A stretch of DNA of 64,000 bases, taken from the NCBI GenBank assembly GCA_902784585.1, contig CACZVM010000003.1, positions 158,812 to 222,811 of the forward strand, in the 5' to 3' direction. Every line of letters starts with the position of its first letter. Within the stretch, counting starts at the first letter, position 1. This DNA is from an uncultured Bacteroidales bacterium. GTDB lineage: Bacteria; Bacteroidota; Bacteroidia; Bacteroidales; Paludibacteraceae. Both the position numbers and the translations under genes were made by a program. The notes beneath the pieces are model-generated. The model was not told where the DNA came from. It ran no database searches and saw only the letters and a program-made list of their open reading frames with translations. Positions 15,951 through 25,530 of the stretch are shown piece after piece.

Positions 15951-18501
15951 CATCATAGTGCTATCAGCACTGGTAATGAGCACCTACGCGGCTCAAGTGA
16001 CAGGTAAGGTGATTGACTACGGCACCAAGCAGCCGATTGATTTCGCCAATGTGAGTGTGCTCAAGTCCAATGAGCAGGCTCCTATAGGCGGTACGATCAC
16101 CGATGCGGCAGGTGGTTTCAGTCTTGAACTGAAAGACGGACAATATACGGTGGTGGTATCGTTCATTGGTTACAGCGAGCAGAAACGAGAGATCATAGTA
16201 GCCGGGAAAGACGTGAACATGGGGCGTATCCAACTCAAGGAAGATGCCCATCAACTGCAGGACGTAGAAGTAGTGGGACAAGGATCGTCAATGCGCTTCG
16301 AATTGGACAAGAAGGTGTTCACAGTTGATCAGAACATAGCATCGGCAGGTGCCAGCGTGACGGATGTGCTGGAGAATATACCGTCGGTGGATGTGGATCA
16401 GGAAGGCAATATATCGCTGCGTAACTCGGAGGATGTAGAGATCTGGATCAACGGCAAGCCGGCGGGACTTAATAGTGAAAACCGCGGACAAGTGCTGCAA
16501 CAAATGCCGGCAGGAACGATTGAGAAAATAGAGTTGATCACCAATCCGAGTGCAAAGTTCTCACCGGAAGGCACATCAGGTATCATCAACCTGGTGATGA
16601 AAAAAGACCGCAAAGCAGGCTTCTACGGATCGGTGCAGGCCGGCCTGGACTATTCGCTGGCAGCACCGTGGAACGTTCCCCCAGGAGCGAACCTCGGCTT
16701 TAACATCAACTTCAATGCCGGTCCGGTGGACGGTTACTTCAACGTGGGTTATCGCTATCATATCAGCAACGGAGGCAGCAAGACCGATCGTTACAACCTG
16801 GGCAATAACCCGGGTTCGAAAGAACTGGACTCAACGCTGATTGAGAGTCACCTAACGCAAGAAGGACAGCAGACGCATCGAGGTGGAGGTATGTTTGCCC
16901 GTGCCGGCCTCAATTTCCGCCTGGCGGAACACTCCACCCTGGGAGTATCAGGTTTTGGGATGGTGAGTGAGCCAAATGTGTTTAAGATGAGCAACTCCAA
17001 CCATCGCACCTATCTAATGACGCTGCCTGACGGTACAGTGGTGCGCGACTATACGCGCGATCAAAGCAGCATTGGTTCGCACCCCGGAGGAAATGTCACC
17101 TTGGACTACACCTTTAAGTTGGACAACCACCAGTTGATGCTTAGCGGGACATACAACAACTTCGGTTTTAACATGCAGACCGATTACGCTCAGGCGGAGA
17201 ACGGGGACACCACCTATCAGGATCAGAGTAGTAACAGCAAGGATCAAGGCATTGAAATCAAAGCAGACTACGAATGGAAGCCGACACCGCAAAGTCGTCT
17301 GGAAGCCGGTTACGACTATACACGCAACTGGAGTAAGAGCAATGCGGATGCGCACAACAACTATGCAGATGGTTCGCATATCGGTGAGTTGTACCCATAC
17401 TTTGCTGACTTCCACGGCCTGACACAAAACCATGCGCTTTATATCACGTACGGCAATCGGTTCTGGGATAGATTGTCTATACAAGTTGGTCTGCGTGGCG
17501 AATACTACATGCGTCATCTGGAGTCCTATTACAAGGATAATAACGGCAATATACAAGACTCGTATGCTGGCATGGAGGGAAAGAAAGATACCGCTTATTT
17601 CCAGGTTTTTCCTAGTGCATACATCAGTTATGATTTCGGAAACGGCCATGAGTTACAACTCAACTATACCCGCCGTGTGAACCGTCCGTGGGGACACCAG
17701 ATCAATCCGCGCATGGACTTCAGCGACTCCACCAACATCAGTTACGGTAACGTTGACTTGCTACCTGCCTACTCCAACAACCTGGAACTGAATTACCTCA
17801 AGACCTGGGAACGACATACGCTCTCCGCAGGTGTTTTCTGGAAATATCGTGAAGGTGCGGTGCAAAATGTGAAGTACATGGACACAACCGATCTGACCAA
17901 CCCAGTGATGAAGAATACATATTTCAATGTATCCACTCGTCAGGAATTGGGTGTAGAAGTTGTGGCAAAGAACCGTCTGTTCGGTGAACTGTTGCAACTG
18001 ACCACCAGTGCCAACTTCTACTGGAACAATATTGCGGCCGTCGATCAGACGCTGAACCACCAAGGTCAGTCCATCCACATCGATCTTCCCCAGCAGAACA
18101 TCTTCGCAGCTTCGGTTCGCCTGAACGCACAATTTATGTTCACCAAAAATTTCAGCGGTCAGATCAGTGCCCGCTACCGCTCTCCGCGCGTGGTGGCTCA
18201 GGGTACAACCAGTCACAGTTACTCAATCGACTTGGGTTTGCGCCATACGTTCCTCAACAAGCAGTTGGCATTGGCACTCAACGTGCGTGACCTGCTGGAC
18301 AGTCGTGCACGACGCAATACTACGTGGGGAGACGGTTTCTGGCAATTCAGTGAGAACCGCTGGCATAGCCGTTCCATCAGTCTGACACTGACTTATAACT
18401 TCGGTAACCAGCAAGGCCGTAAACGCGGCCGTCCGGATAATGACATGAGCGGAGGCGGTGATGACTTTGACGATAGCGGAAACAGTAATACAGATTATTA
18501 A
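15934..18501 (+). CDS. Outer membrane receptor with regulatory-like domain and TonB-dependent-type barrel
   Basis: 855 residues. The signal peptide (about 1-19) is followed by a carboxypeptidase-regulatory-like domain (20-105, VTGKVIDYGTKQPIDFANV). A plug domain (about 120-215) has VTDVLENIPSVDVDQEGNIS and GTSGIINLVMKKD. A beta-barrel of about 600 residues ends in NFG plus a Gly/Asp-rich tail. This matches the outer-membrane beta-barrel (OMP_b-brl_3) group of TonB-dependent-like receptors common in Bacteroidota. The substrate cannot be inferred. It overlaps aroQ by 17 bases and leads straight into porT. Confidence 0.92.
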   Translation: MKKIVSIIVLSALVMSTYAAQVTGKVIDYGTKQPIDFANVSVLKSNEQAPIGGTITDAAGGFSLELKDGQYTVVVSFIGYSEQKREIIVAGKDVNMGRIQLKEDAHQLQDVEVVGQGSSMRFELDKKVFTVDQNIASAGASVTDVLENIPSVDVDQEGNISLRNSEDVEIWINGKPAGLNSENRGQVLQQMPAGTIEKIELITNPSAKFSPEGTSGIINLVMKKDRKAGFYGSVQAGLDYSLAAPWNVPPGANLGFNINFNAGPVDGYFNVGYRYHISNGGSKTDRYNLGNNPGSKELDSTLIESHLTQEGQQTHRGGGMFARAGLNFRLAEHSTLGVSGFGMVSEPNVFKMSNSNHRTYLMTLPDGTVVRDYTRDQSSIGSHPGGNVTLDYTFKLDNHQLMLSGTYNNFGFNMQTDYAQAENGDTTYQDQSSNSKDQGIEIKADYEWKPTPQSRLEAGYDYTRNWSKSNADAHNNYADGSHIGELYPYFADFHGLTQNHALYITYGNRFWDRLSIQVGLRGEYYMRHLESYYKDNNGNIQDSYAGMEGKKDTAYFQVFPSAYISYDFGNGHELQLNYTRRVNRPWGHQINPRMDFSDSTNISYGNVDLLPAYSNNLELNYLKTWERHTLSAGVFWKYREGAVQNVKYMDTTDLTNPVMKNTYFNVSTRQELGVEVVAKNRLFGELLQLTTSANFYWNNIAAVDQTLNHQGQSIHIDLPQQNIFAASVRLNAQFMFTKNFSGQISARYRSPRVVAQGTTSHSYSIDLGLRHTFLNKQLALALNVRDLLDSRARRNTTWGDGFWQFSENRWHSRSISLTLTYNFGNQQGRKRGRPDNDMSGGGDDFDDSGNSNTDY

Positions 18502-18506
18502 CAGCC

Positions 18507-19250
18507 TTGAAAAGAAAGAGTATATATAGCCTATTGGCGGTTCTGTTGTTTACGCCCAGTCTGCTGCATGCACAACGGGCAATGAACCGTCCGTATGTGG
18601 ACGATAAGATCATCCATTTCGGTTTTCAGTTGGGGGTGAACTTCTCCACTTTCAGTGTGACCGATTCTGAACTGCCTATTCTGAACGAACTGACTGGCAA
18701 GACAGAAATCTATCACGCCAGTGTGAGTACACTGATGCCAGGTTTCCACGTGGGTTTTATCAGTGATCTGCGTTTGTGCAAATATCTAAACCTTCGTTTT
18801 TGTCCGGGTATGCAATTTAGCAGTCGTACTCTCAGTTACAAGACTGAGTCGGGCGCAAAGGTAGAAGGTACACCGGGCAACGGATCGAAGGTGGATGTGC
18901 TGGCTATACCCATTTATCTGCCGCTGTACCTGAAGTGGTCGGCTGCGCGTGAGGGGAACTACCGTCCTTATGTGATTGCTGGTGGTGGCGTGAGTTTCAA
19001 TGTGAGCCGCGACCACGAGAAGCCAATACTATTGAACCTGACAGACTATTTCTGTGAAATAGGATTCGGTGTGGATCTGTATTTTCAGTGGTTTAAGTTC
19101 TGTCCGGAGATTACCTATCGCATCGGCTTTGCCAATCAACTATGTCCCGTGGAAGGTCGTATGGAACTGGCACCACAAGACGCTTTTTACACCAACGCCA
19201 TCAGTCGGTTGAGTAACCACTGTATATGTCTGACTTTTAACTTCGAATAA
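18507..19250 (+). CDS. porT: Type IX secretion protein PorT
   Basis: 247 residues, close to Porphyromonas PorT (about 244). PorT is an outer membrane beta-barrel needed for export of type IX cargo. The TTG at 18507 is chosen because it gives a complete signal peptide (KRKSIYSLLAVLLFTPSLLHA); the next ATG would remove it. RPYVDDKIIHFGFQLGVNFS directly after the signal is a family hallmark, followed by alternating barrel strands and the C-terminal CLTFNFE. It abuts the receptor upstream (5-base gap) and overlaps the start of the next gene by one base. Confidence 0.9.
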   Translation: MKRKSIYSLLAVLLFTPSLLHAQRAMNRPYVDDKIIHFGFQLGVNFSTFSVTDSELPILNELTGKTEIYHASVSTLMPGFHVGFISDLRLCKYLNLRFCPGMQFSSRTLSYKTESGAKVEGTPGNGSKVDVLAIPIYLPLYLKWSAAREGNYRPYVIAGGGVSFNVSRDHEKPILLNLTDYFCEIGFGVDLYFQWFKFCPEITYRIGFANQLCPVEGRMELAPQDAFYTNAISRLSNHCICLTFNFE

Positions 19251-20686
19251 TGCGCAAATTCCTCCTTTTTATAGTATTAGCATGCTTATTCGTCGGTTGT
19301 AGTCAATATAGAGTGACTGACGATCCCACTTGCATACTGCAGTTCTCACACGACACCCTGCGATTTGATACAGTATTTACCGAGCAAGGCAGTGCCACCT
19401 TGCAGTTGATGGTCTACAACCGCAATGCGCAAGCGCTCCTGATTGATCGTGTGACGCTTGCGGAAGGCACGGCTTTTCGCGTAAATGTGGATGGCGAGCA
19501 ACAACTGGAGCACCTGACTCATCTGCAGTTGGATGGAGGTGACAGTCTGTTTGTGTTCGTGCGTGTCGACATTGATCCTACCCATCAGAACACTCCCGTA
19601 TTGGTGAGTGATAAACTCTCATTCCATATGACGACTGGCCGCACGCAAGAGGTGACCCTTGAGGCTTGGGGGCAAGACGTGACGCGCTTGGGAAAGCAAG
19701 GCGAAAAGCAATATTTAGCAAATGCCCACTTTACCGCAGACAAGCCCTATTTGATTACCGATACGCTGATCATACAAGGCGATCTGACGATAGATGCCGG
19801 CGCTACGCTATATATGCACAACGGTGCTTGTCTGTACGCATTGGGGAATGTGACGGCCGAAGGTACGCAGGTTGCCCCCGTAGTGATATGTGGTGATCGG
19901 CTTGATCGCCTGTTTGACAGTGTACCCTATCGATATGCTTCGGGCAGCTGGAACGGTATCTACCTGATAACAGAGCAAGCCAATGTGCAATATCAGCTGT
20001 CATATGTAGATATATTGTCCGGCAATATTGGTTTATATTGCTACAGTGAACGCAACGAGGATCTACCGCAACTGCGTATGGACGGCTGTCGCATTCATAA
20101 CCATGCCCTCTACGGACTCGTGCTGATACACACAGACGCATTGATTACCAATTCGGAGATTAGCAACTGTGCGTCTTACTGCGTGTATTGTTCGGGAGGA
20201 ATGCATGAGTTTGTGCATTCTACCGTGGCCTCCTACTACGGCTACACCAACATTCGCATTCAGGCAACACCAAAAGAGGACGCAGCGGCAGTGTTTATTG
20301 ATAATCTAAGCAAGACCAAACCCGCAACCAACACTTCATTCTACAATAGTATCATCACGGGTTGGTTGCCTAATCAACTGGTTGTGGCCACGCCTTTCGA
20401 TCAGTATTATCCAGGCACCTTCCTTGGCAACTATCTCAAAACGGACACGCTGGCTTTGCCACACGCTGCGGAAAACACCTATTGGCAAGCAACCGATACC
20501 GCTGAGGTATTTCGCAACACGTTCTATCGTTACAAGGAATACGTCTATTATAATTTTCAACTCGATTCGATGAGTCCGGCCATCGGTATTGCGGATAGTC
20601 TGACAGCCCAACTTTATCCTACAGACCGTCTGGGCGTATCCAGGCAGAACGTCCGCCCTGATGCAGGCTGCTACCAGCATGAGTAA
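19250..20686 (+). CDS. Lipoprotein with right-handed parallel beta-helix
   Basis: 478 residues. The lipoprotein signal ends LFVGC (Cys17). Residues about 30-150 look like an Ig-type beta domain (HDTLRFDTVFTEQGSATLQL). From about 165 onward short beta coils repeat (LTIDAGATLYM, LRMDGCRIHN, LITNSEISNC), as in parallel beta-helix proteins. The C-terminus VRPDAGCYQHE resembles the end of choice-of-anchor Q domains. It overlaps porT by one base and ribF by eight, so it belongs to the same transcript. Its role is unknown; the surface lipoprotein assignment is inferred. Confidence 0.87.
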   Translation: MRKFLLFIVLACLFVGCSQYRVTDDPTCILQFSHDTLRFDTVFTEQGSATLQLMVYNRNAQALLIDRVTLAEGTAFRVNVDGEQQLEHLTHLQLDGGDSLFVFVRVDIDPTHQNTPVLVSDKLSFHMTTGRTQEVTLEAWGQDVTRLGKQGEKQYLANAHFTADKPYLITDTLIIQGDLTIDAGATLYMHNGACLYALGNVTAEGTQVAPVVICGDRLDRLFDSVPYRYASGSWNGIYLITEQANVQYQLSYVDILSGNIGLYCYSERNEDLPQLRMDGCRIHNHALYGLVLIHTDALITNSEISNCASYCVYCSGGMHEFVHSTVASYYGYTNIRIQATPKEDAAAVFIDNLSKTKPATNTSFYNSIITGWLPNQLVVATPFDQYYPGTFLGNYLKTDTLALPHAAENTYWQATDTAEVFRNTFYRYKEYVYYNFQLDSMSPAIGIADSLTAQLYPTDRLGVSRQNVRPDAGCYQHE

Positions 20687-21554
20687 GATTGCCACTATAG
20701 GATTCTTCGATGGTGTCCACCTTGGCCATCGTTATTTGTTTGATCAATTACGAAAACTCGCTCAGATGCGCGGATTAGCACCGATGATCATTACCTTCCG
20801 TCAGCACCCGAGAGCGGTTTTGTACCCTTCTTTTCAACCTGAGTTGATTACTCCCACCGACGAACGCATCGCTCTGATAGAAGCATCCAGCGGCATAACG
20901 CCTGAGGTAATCGATTTTGCCTCTATACACACCCTTACTGCAGCGGCTTTTATGCACAAGCTGCATCAAGATGAACAGGTGACTGCTCTGTTGATGGGTT
21001 ATGACCATCGATTCGGCAGTGACCGACTGCGTACGCAGGAGCAGTACCGGCGTGTTGGCATAAAGGAAGGCATCGACGTGCTGACACTGAACGAGTATAC
21101 TGACGCATCGCAACATATCTCTTCTACTGAGATCCGCCACGCCTTGACACAAGGCGACATCCATCAAGCCAATGCCCTGCTGGGCCGCCCCTACTCGCTA
21201 TCCGGCTATATTGAACACGGAAATGCCATCGGGAGAACAATCGGTTTTCCAACGGCAAACATCCACCCGGATGAGCACCTACAACTCATCCCGCTGTCCG
21301 GAGTTTACCAAGTGCAGGTACTATTGCCATGCTATGAGCAACCATTGAAAGGCATACTCAATATTGGCACGAATCCCACAGTAGGTAATACCCGTGAGAC
21401 TATAGAACTGCATATCCCAGACTGGACAGGTGATTTATACGGTCAACATCTCACTGTATTATTTGAGCGGCGCATTCGCGAAGAGCGTAGTTTTGGTTCT
21501 TTGGATGATCTTCGGAGGCAAATCAGTGAAGATATAAAGATCTTCCATACCTAA
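20679..21554 (+). CDS. ribF: Bifunctional riboflavin kinase / FAD synthetase
   Basis: 291 residues from the ATG at 20679, which overlaps the preceding stop region. It phosphorylates riboflavin to FMN and adenylates FMN to FAD. The N-terminal FAD synthetase half has the nucleotidyltransferase motif GFFDGVHLGHR, GYDHRFG and the ISSTEIRHAL signature. The C-terminal riboflavin kinase half begins GRPYSLSGYIEHGNAIGRTI and has GFPTANI, GVYQVQV and NIGTNPTVG. All residues of the family signatures that I can check are present. Confidence 0.97.
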   Translation: MSKIATIGFFDGVHLGHRYLFDQLRKLAQMRGLAPMIITFRQHPRAVLYPSFQPELITPTDERIALIEASSGITPEVIDFASIHTLTAAAFMHKLHQDEQVTALLMGYDHRFGSDRLRTQEQYRRVGIKEGIDVLTLNEYTDASQHISSTEIRHALTQGDIHQANALLGRPYSLSGYIEHGNAIGRTIGFPTANIHPDEHLQLIPLSGVYQVQVLLPCYEQPLKGILNIGTNPTVGNTRETIELHIPDWTGDLYGQHLTVLFERRIREERSFGSLDDLRRQISEDIKIFHT

Positions 21555-21568
21555 CCCACAGATTCTGT

Positions 21569-22858
21569 ATGTATAATCCATATATCCTCCCTCCACACCC
21601 CATTGCACAGAAAGCGGCAGAAGAGGTGATGGTGCGCGTACGTGAGTACATGCGCATGCATCCGGAGAGTGAACTGCATCGACAAGGAAAGATGTTTGGT
21701 GTGCTGGTATATACGGATGGTACTTCAGATGAGACGCATACCATTGCTGCTTTCTCTGCCATGCTGGATGGTAGTTATTTTCTTGAGGGGTATGTGCCGC
21801 CCGTCTATGCTCCATCCGCCATGCCAATCGGGAAGGACAAATTGGAATCGCAGCGACTGCAACGCCTGTTGTTTGCAGAGTACAACCTGCTAAACAAAGA
21901 GGGAGAGAAGAAAAACCTATTGGATATCTTCGCTGCAGAGAAACATATCATACCTGCCGAAGATTGGTTTGCCTCCCGACGGAAAACCAGTGAGAGCCTG
22001 CCGCCGTCCGGTGCAGGTGAGTGCTGCGCCCCAAAACTACTGCAGTACGCTTTTTCCCATCACTGGCAACCGATGGCCTTGGCTGAATTCTGGATGGGAG
22101 CTCCACCTAAAAATGAATTGCGCCGTGAGGGCTGTTTCTATCAGCCATGTTCGGGTAAATGCCGTCCCATTCTACGCTGGATGTTAGGAGACGCCTTCCT
22201 CCCCACTCTGTCGTCATACCCTCTAGATCCGATAGAAACAATTTTTGAAGACGAATGGTTGATGGTCATCAACAAGCCAGCCGGTATTCTTTCTGTGCCG
22301 GGCAAGACAGGAGTGGTATGCGTGGCAGATATATTGTCGGAGCGGGGAACAAAAGATATACTGCTAGCAGCCCATCGCTTAGATCAAGACACAAGTGGTC
22401 TGCTGGTGCTGGCCAAGACGCCGGAGGTGTATCGCACCCTACAGGCATATTTTCAACGGCGCGATATCCTCAAACGTTACGAGGCCGTTGTGAAAGGAGC
22501 AGACATGGCAGGAATGAAGGATGAAGGGATGATTGACCTTCCCTTGCTGCCAGATCCACTCGATAGACCCCGGCAAATGGTCCATCGCGAGCACGGAAAG
22601 CCCGCAGAGACCGACTATCATGTACGTGAACGCCGTGCAGACGGTTCCGCACTCGTGGATTTCTTTCCCCGCACCGGGCGTACCCATCAGTTGCGCATCC
22701 ATGCTGCTCATCCGGAAGGACTGAATGCACCTATCGTTGGCGACCGGTTGTATGGCGGTGCGCCGCACCTGCGCTTGTTGCTACACGCGGCTGAGATTCG
22801 TTTTATGCATCCGGTAACCAAAGAGGAGATGCATTTCTGCATCCCCTCCGGTTTCTAA
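21569..22858 (+). CDS. RluA-family RNA pseudouridine synthase
   Basis: 429 residues. The catalytic domain (about 220-425) has the RluA motif AAHRLDQDTSGLLVLAK with the catalytic Asp, then RYEAVV and GRTHQLRIHAAHPEGLNAPI. An N-terminal part of about 200 residues includes GAGECCAPKLLQYAF and PCSGKCRPIL, a pattern known in longer pseudouridine synthases. The exact rRNA or tRNA target cannot be deduced. The 3' end overlaps the convergent kinase gene by a few bases, leaving no room for a terminator. Confidence 0.92.
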   Translation: MYNPYILPPHPIAQKAAEEVMVRVREYMRMHPESELHRQGKMFGVLVYTDGTSDETHTIAAFSAMLDGSYFLEGYVPPVYAPSAMPIGKDKLESQRLQRLLFAEYNLLNKEGEKKNLLDIFAAEKHIIPAEDWFASRRKTSESLPPSGAGECCAPKLLQYAFSHHWQPMALAEFWMGAPPKNELRREGCFYQPCSGKCRPILRWMLGDAFLPTLSSYPLDPIETIFEDEWLMVINKPAGILSVPGKTGVVCVADILSERGTKDILLAAHRLDQDTSGLLVLAKTPEVYRTLQAYFQRRDILKRYEAVVKGADMAGMKDEGMIDLPLLPDPLDRPRQMVHREHGKPAETDYHVRERRADGSALVDFFPRTGRTHQLRIHAAHPEGLNAPIVGDRLYGGAPHLRLLLHAAEIRFMHPVTKEEMHFCIPSGF

Positions 22859-25527
22859 GCATTCGTGGTTGACTTTGGTGTCTTTGTTTGCTCTGTCGAC
22901 TCTTCATCATCCTCTTCGTGATGATAATAGTAGTAGGAGCGGTAGGCATTGTCGTCCTTGACCAGTTTGCCGTACAGTTTACCATACAGTTTGCCGTAAC
23001 GACTGCTACCTTTGCGTCCACCGTAACCGTAGCCATAGCCGCCGTAGCCGCCATAACCAAGGTGACCGTAACCGTAACCGCCATAACCACCGTAACCGTA
23101 ACCGTAACCCGAGCCATACGAGTGACGGCCTTCGGTCGGAATATCCGATAGAATCAACTGCACCTTCTCTGAGTTCTCTACCACTTCGGTCATCTGATCC
23201 AAGGTCTGCTTGCAGAACGATTTATTGGTCAGCATACAACGGATGACGTATAGACATATATCACTCTGCTCAATCAAGGCATAAGCATCCGGTACCAATC
23301 CAATAGGCGAAGTATCCATGACGATGAAGTCATATTGCTCGCGCATCTGCTGTACGAACAGCGCCAACTTATCCACATGCACCAACTCACCCGGGTTAGG
23401 CGGAATCGTACCGGCACGCACAAAGTCGAAGCCAAACGGCGTATCTTTCACCAGAATATCTTCCAATTCGCAATCGCCGATGAGGTAGTTGGACATACCA
23501 TTACCGTTCTCCAGGCCCAACTTCGTGTGAATATTCGGTTTACGGAGGTCGAAGTCTATCAGTAGCGTCTTCTTTCCGGTCATGGCATACAAGGCAGCCA
23601 AGTTGGTAGAAAGGAATGTTTTACCATCACCGGACTCCGTGGAAGTGATACAAACAACCATTTTGTCCTTGCGACGCAAGATAAACTCAAGTCGCGTACG
23701 AATAGCACGTAGCATCTCTGCATAACTGCATCGAGGCGAAGCACGCACCAGCGTCGGGTTCTGACTTCTTGCATGACGCAAAGTACCGATCAGACGGAAG
23801 CGACGTAATTTGGTCACATCCTTAGGCGAACGCATCTTATTGTTAAGCAACTCGCTTAATATGATCAATATCGCCGGAATCAGGAATCCGACAAACAGAT
23901 ATGTGGTTGTCGTCTTCTGCTTGGCTTTCGAATTCATGATCGCCGTCGTACGAGCCTTGTCCATAATGGAGTTGTCCGGCGTATTAGACGCTTTCTGGAT
24001 CTCGGCCTCTGCACGTTTCTGCAGGAAGAAGGTGTAATAGTTGTCGTCAATGCGATAGTTACGCTCGATAGCCACCATCTGCAACTCTTTCTCCGGCAAC
24101 TGCTTGATGGCGCGTTCTACCTCACTGTAGCGCTCCTTCAGGTCTTGTTTCTCTATCTCAAGCGATGCACGCATGGAGCTCACTACCTCTTCGATAGCCG
24201 TCTTGACGTTCTCTATATCCTTTGTGAACTTGGCATAATAAACGTTCTTGTCAGTCAACTCTCCGCGTTGGAGACGCAAGTCATTGAGTTGCTGCACGAG
24301 CCCCATCAGCATCGGTTCGTTCAATCCTAATGAGGTAGGAGCAATCACCGCTCCGGTCTCAATATTCTGGTGGATATAATTGATCAGGTAGTCAAAATAG
24401 GTCTCACGCAGACGCAGTTCCATGTTCTTCTGGTCATACTCAGCCACGCGGCTCATCAACTGGCCGGCATAAGAGTTGACATCCACGAACTTGTTCTCCT
24501 GACGGAAATCCGTCATGGCGCCTTCACTCACCTGCAACGAAGCCTGTAAGGCTTCCAACTGCTCGTTGATGAACTTGATAGAGTTCTCTGCCACCTCATT
24601 CTTTTGCTCCAGGTTCTGCAGAAGATAGATAGCCGCCAACTTGTCGATAAACTCACAATCACGTTGCGGGGTCTCGCTGACCAACGAGAGGGCCAGTACT
24701 GTTGATCCCTCGGTGACAAACGAGAGTTGCAGACGACTCATGAACTCATCCACCAGCGATTCGTGCGTGCGGAAACGGAAGTATATCTTGCCGCTGTTGA
24801 CCATCAGTTCGGTTGGCCAGATGACGATGTCGAATAGGTCACAATGCACGGGTTCGCCATAATGGGCATTTACCTCAAGCGGCAGTCCCTCATCATCAGT
24901 GGACGTGATCTGCAAAGAGCCGTCACGACGAAAAGAGACTTGGAACAACGATCCAAAGGCTTTCGGATCAATCCGATGGTGCTCCACCAGAATAGGTGTC
25001 TGACGGTACAATTGACGCGTCTTGAAACGCCCCTGTGTGATATACTCCGTTTCCATAAATGGCAACGAATCCACCACACGACTGATCAAGTCGTACGAAC
25101 CCAACATGATCATCTGGTTGTTCACATTCTTCAGGCCGGGGTCTGCCACAAAGCCCTGCATCAACATAGTAGCCGAGCCGCCATAGGTGCTGCTCTCCTT
25201 GATGATGATCGTGCCTTGCGAATAATAGGAAGGAATCCAACGACGATTCTTCAGCATTGCCAGACCTAAGGCAATCGCCAGACCAATCACAAACAAGTAC
25301 CAATAGTGCAAGAAGGTAAACAACCACTCCACCGGATTGAAATTGACTGCGCCTTCCTCCTCCTGATTCTCTTGCTGGGGGTCCTGCTGATAATACTGCT
25401 GATTGCCCTGGTAATATGCATTATTACCTCCATAATAGGCATTGTTGCCGCCGTAGTAAGCGTTGTTGCCGCCGGGTTGATAATACTGATTATTGCCCGA
25501 GGCGTAATATTGATTGTTGTTATTCAT
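22855..25527 (-). CDS. Wzc-like tyrosine autokinase for polysaccharide export, with Tyr-rich ends
   Basis: 890 residues. It is the inner membrane polymerisation/export regulator of a surface polysaccharide. Order: a low-complexity N-terminus (about 1-55) rich in Asn, Gln, Tyr and Gly with repeated GGNNAYY; first membrane segment (about 67-92); Wzz-type periplasmic coiled-coil region; second membrane segment (about 540-560); and a cytoplasmic BY-kinase domain with Walker A STESGDGKTFLSTNLA, A' LLIDFDLRKP and Walker B FIVMDTSPIG. The C-terminal tail holds many GY repeats and a Tyr cluster (RSYYYYHHEE), the probable autophosphorylation sites. Last gene of the operon; a Wza-like gene lies three bases upstream. 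Confidence 0.94.
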   Translation of the reverse strand: MNNNNQYYASGNNQYYQPGGNNAYYGGNNAYYGGNNAYYQGNQQYYQQDPQQENQEEEGAVNFNPVEWLFTFLHYWYLFVIGLAIALGLAMLKNRRWIPSYYSQGTIIIKESSTYGGSATMLMQGFVADPGLKNVNNQMIMLGSYDLISRVVDSLPFMETEYITQGRFKTRQLYRQTPILVEHHRIDPKAFGSLFQVSFRRDGSLQITSTDDEGLPLEVNAHYGEPVHCDLFDIVIWPTELMVNSGKIYFRFRTHESLVDEFMSRLQLSFVTEGSTVLALSLVSETPQRDCEFIDKLAAIYLLQNLEQKNEVAENSIKFINEQLEALQASLQVSEGAMTDFRQENKFVDVNSYAGQLMSRVAEYDQKNMELRLRETYFDYLINYIHQNIETGAVIAPTSLGLNEPMLMGLVQQLNDLRLQRGELTDKNVYYAKFTKDIENVKTAIEEVVSSMRASLEIEKQDLKERYSEVERAIKQLPEKELQMVAIERNYRIDDNYYTFFLQKRAEAEIQKASNTPDNSIMDKARTTAIMNSKAKQKTTTTYLFVGFLIPAILIILSELLNNKMRSPKDVTKLRRFRLIGTLRHARSQNPTLVRASPRCSYAEMLRAIRTRLEFILRRKDKMVVCITSTESGDGKTFLSTNLAALYAMTGKKTLLIDFDLRKPNIHTKLGLENGNGMSNYLIGDCELEDILVKDTPFGFDFVRAGTIPPNPGELVHVDKLALFVQQMREQYDFIVMDTSPIGLVPDAYALIEQSDICLYVIRCMLTNKSFCKQTLDQMTEVVENSEKVQLILSDIPTEGRHSYGSGYGYGYGGYGGYGYGHLGYGGYGGYGYGYGGRKGSSRYGKLYGKLYGKLVKDDNAYRSYYYYHHEEDDEESTEQTKTPKSTTNA

Positions 25528-25530
25528 AGT

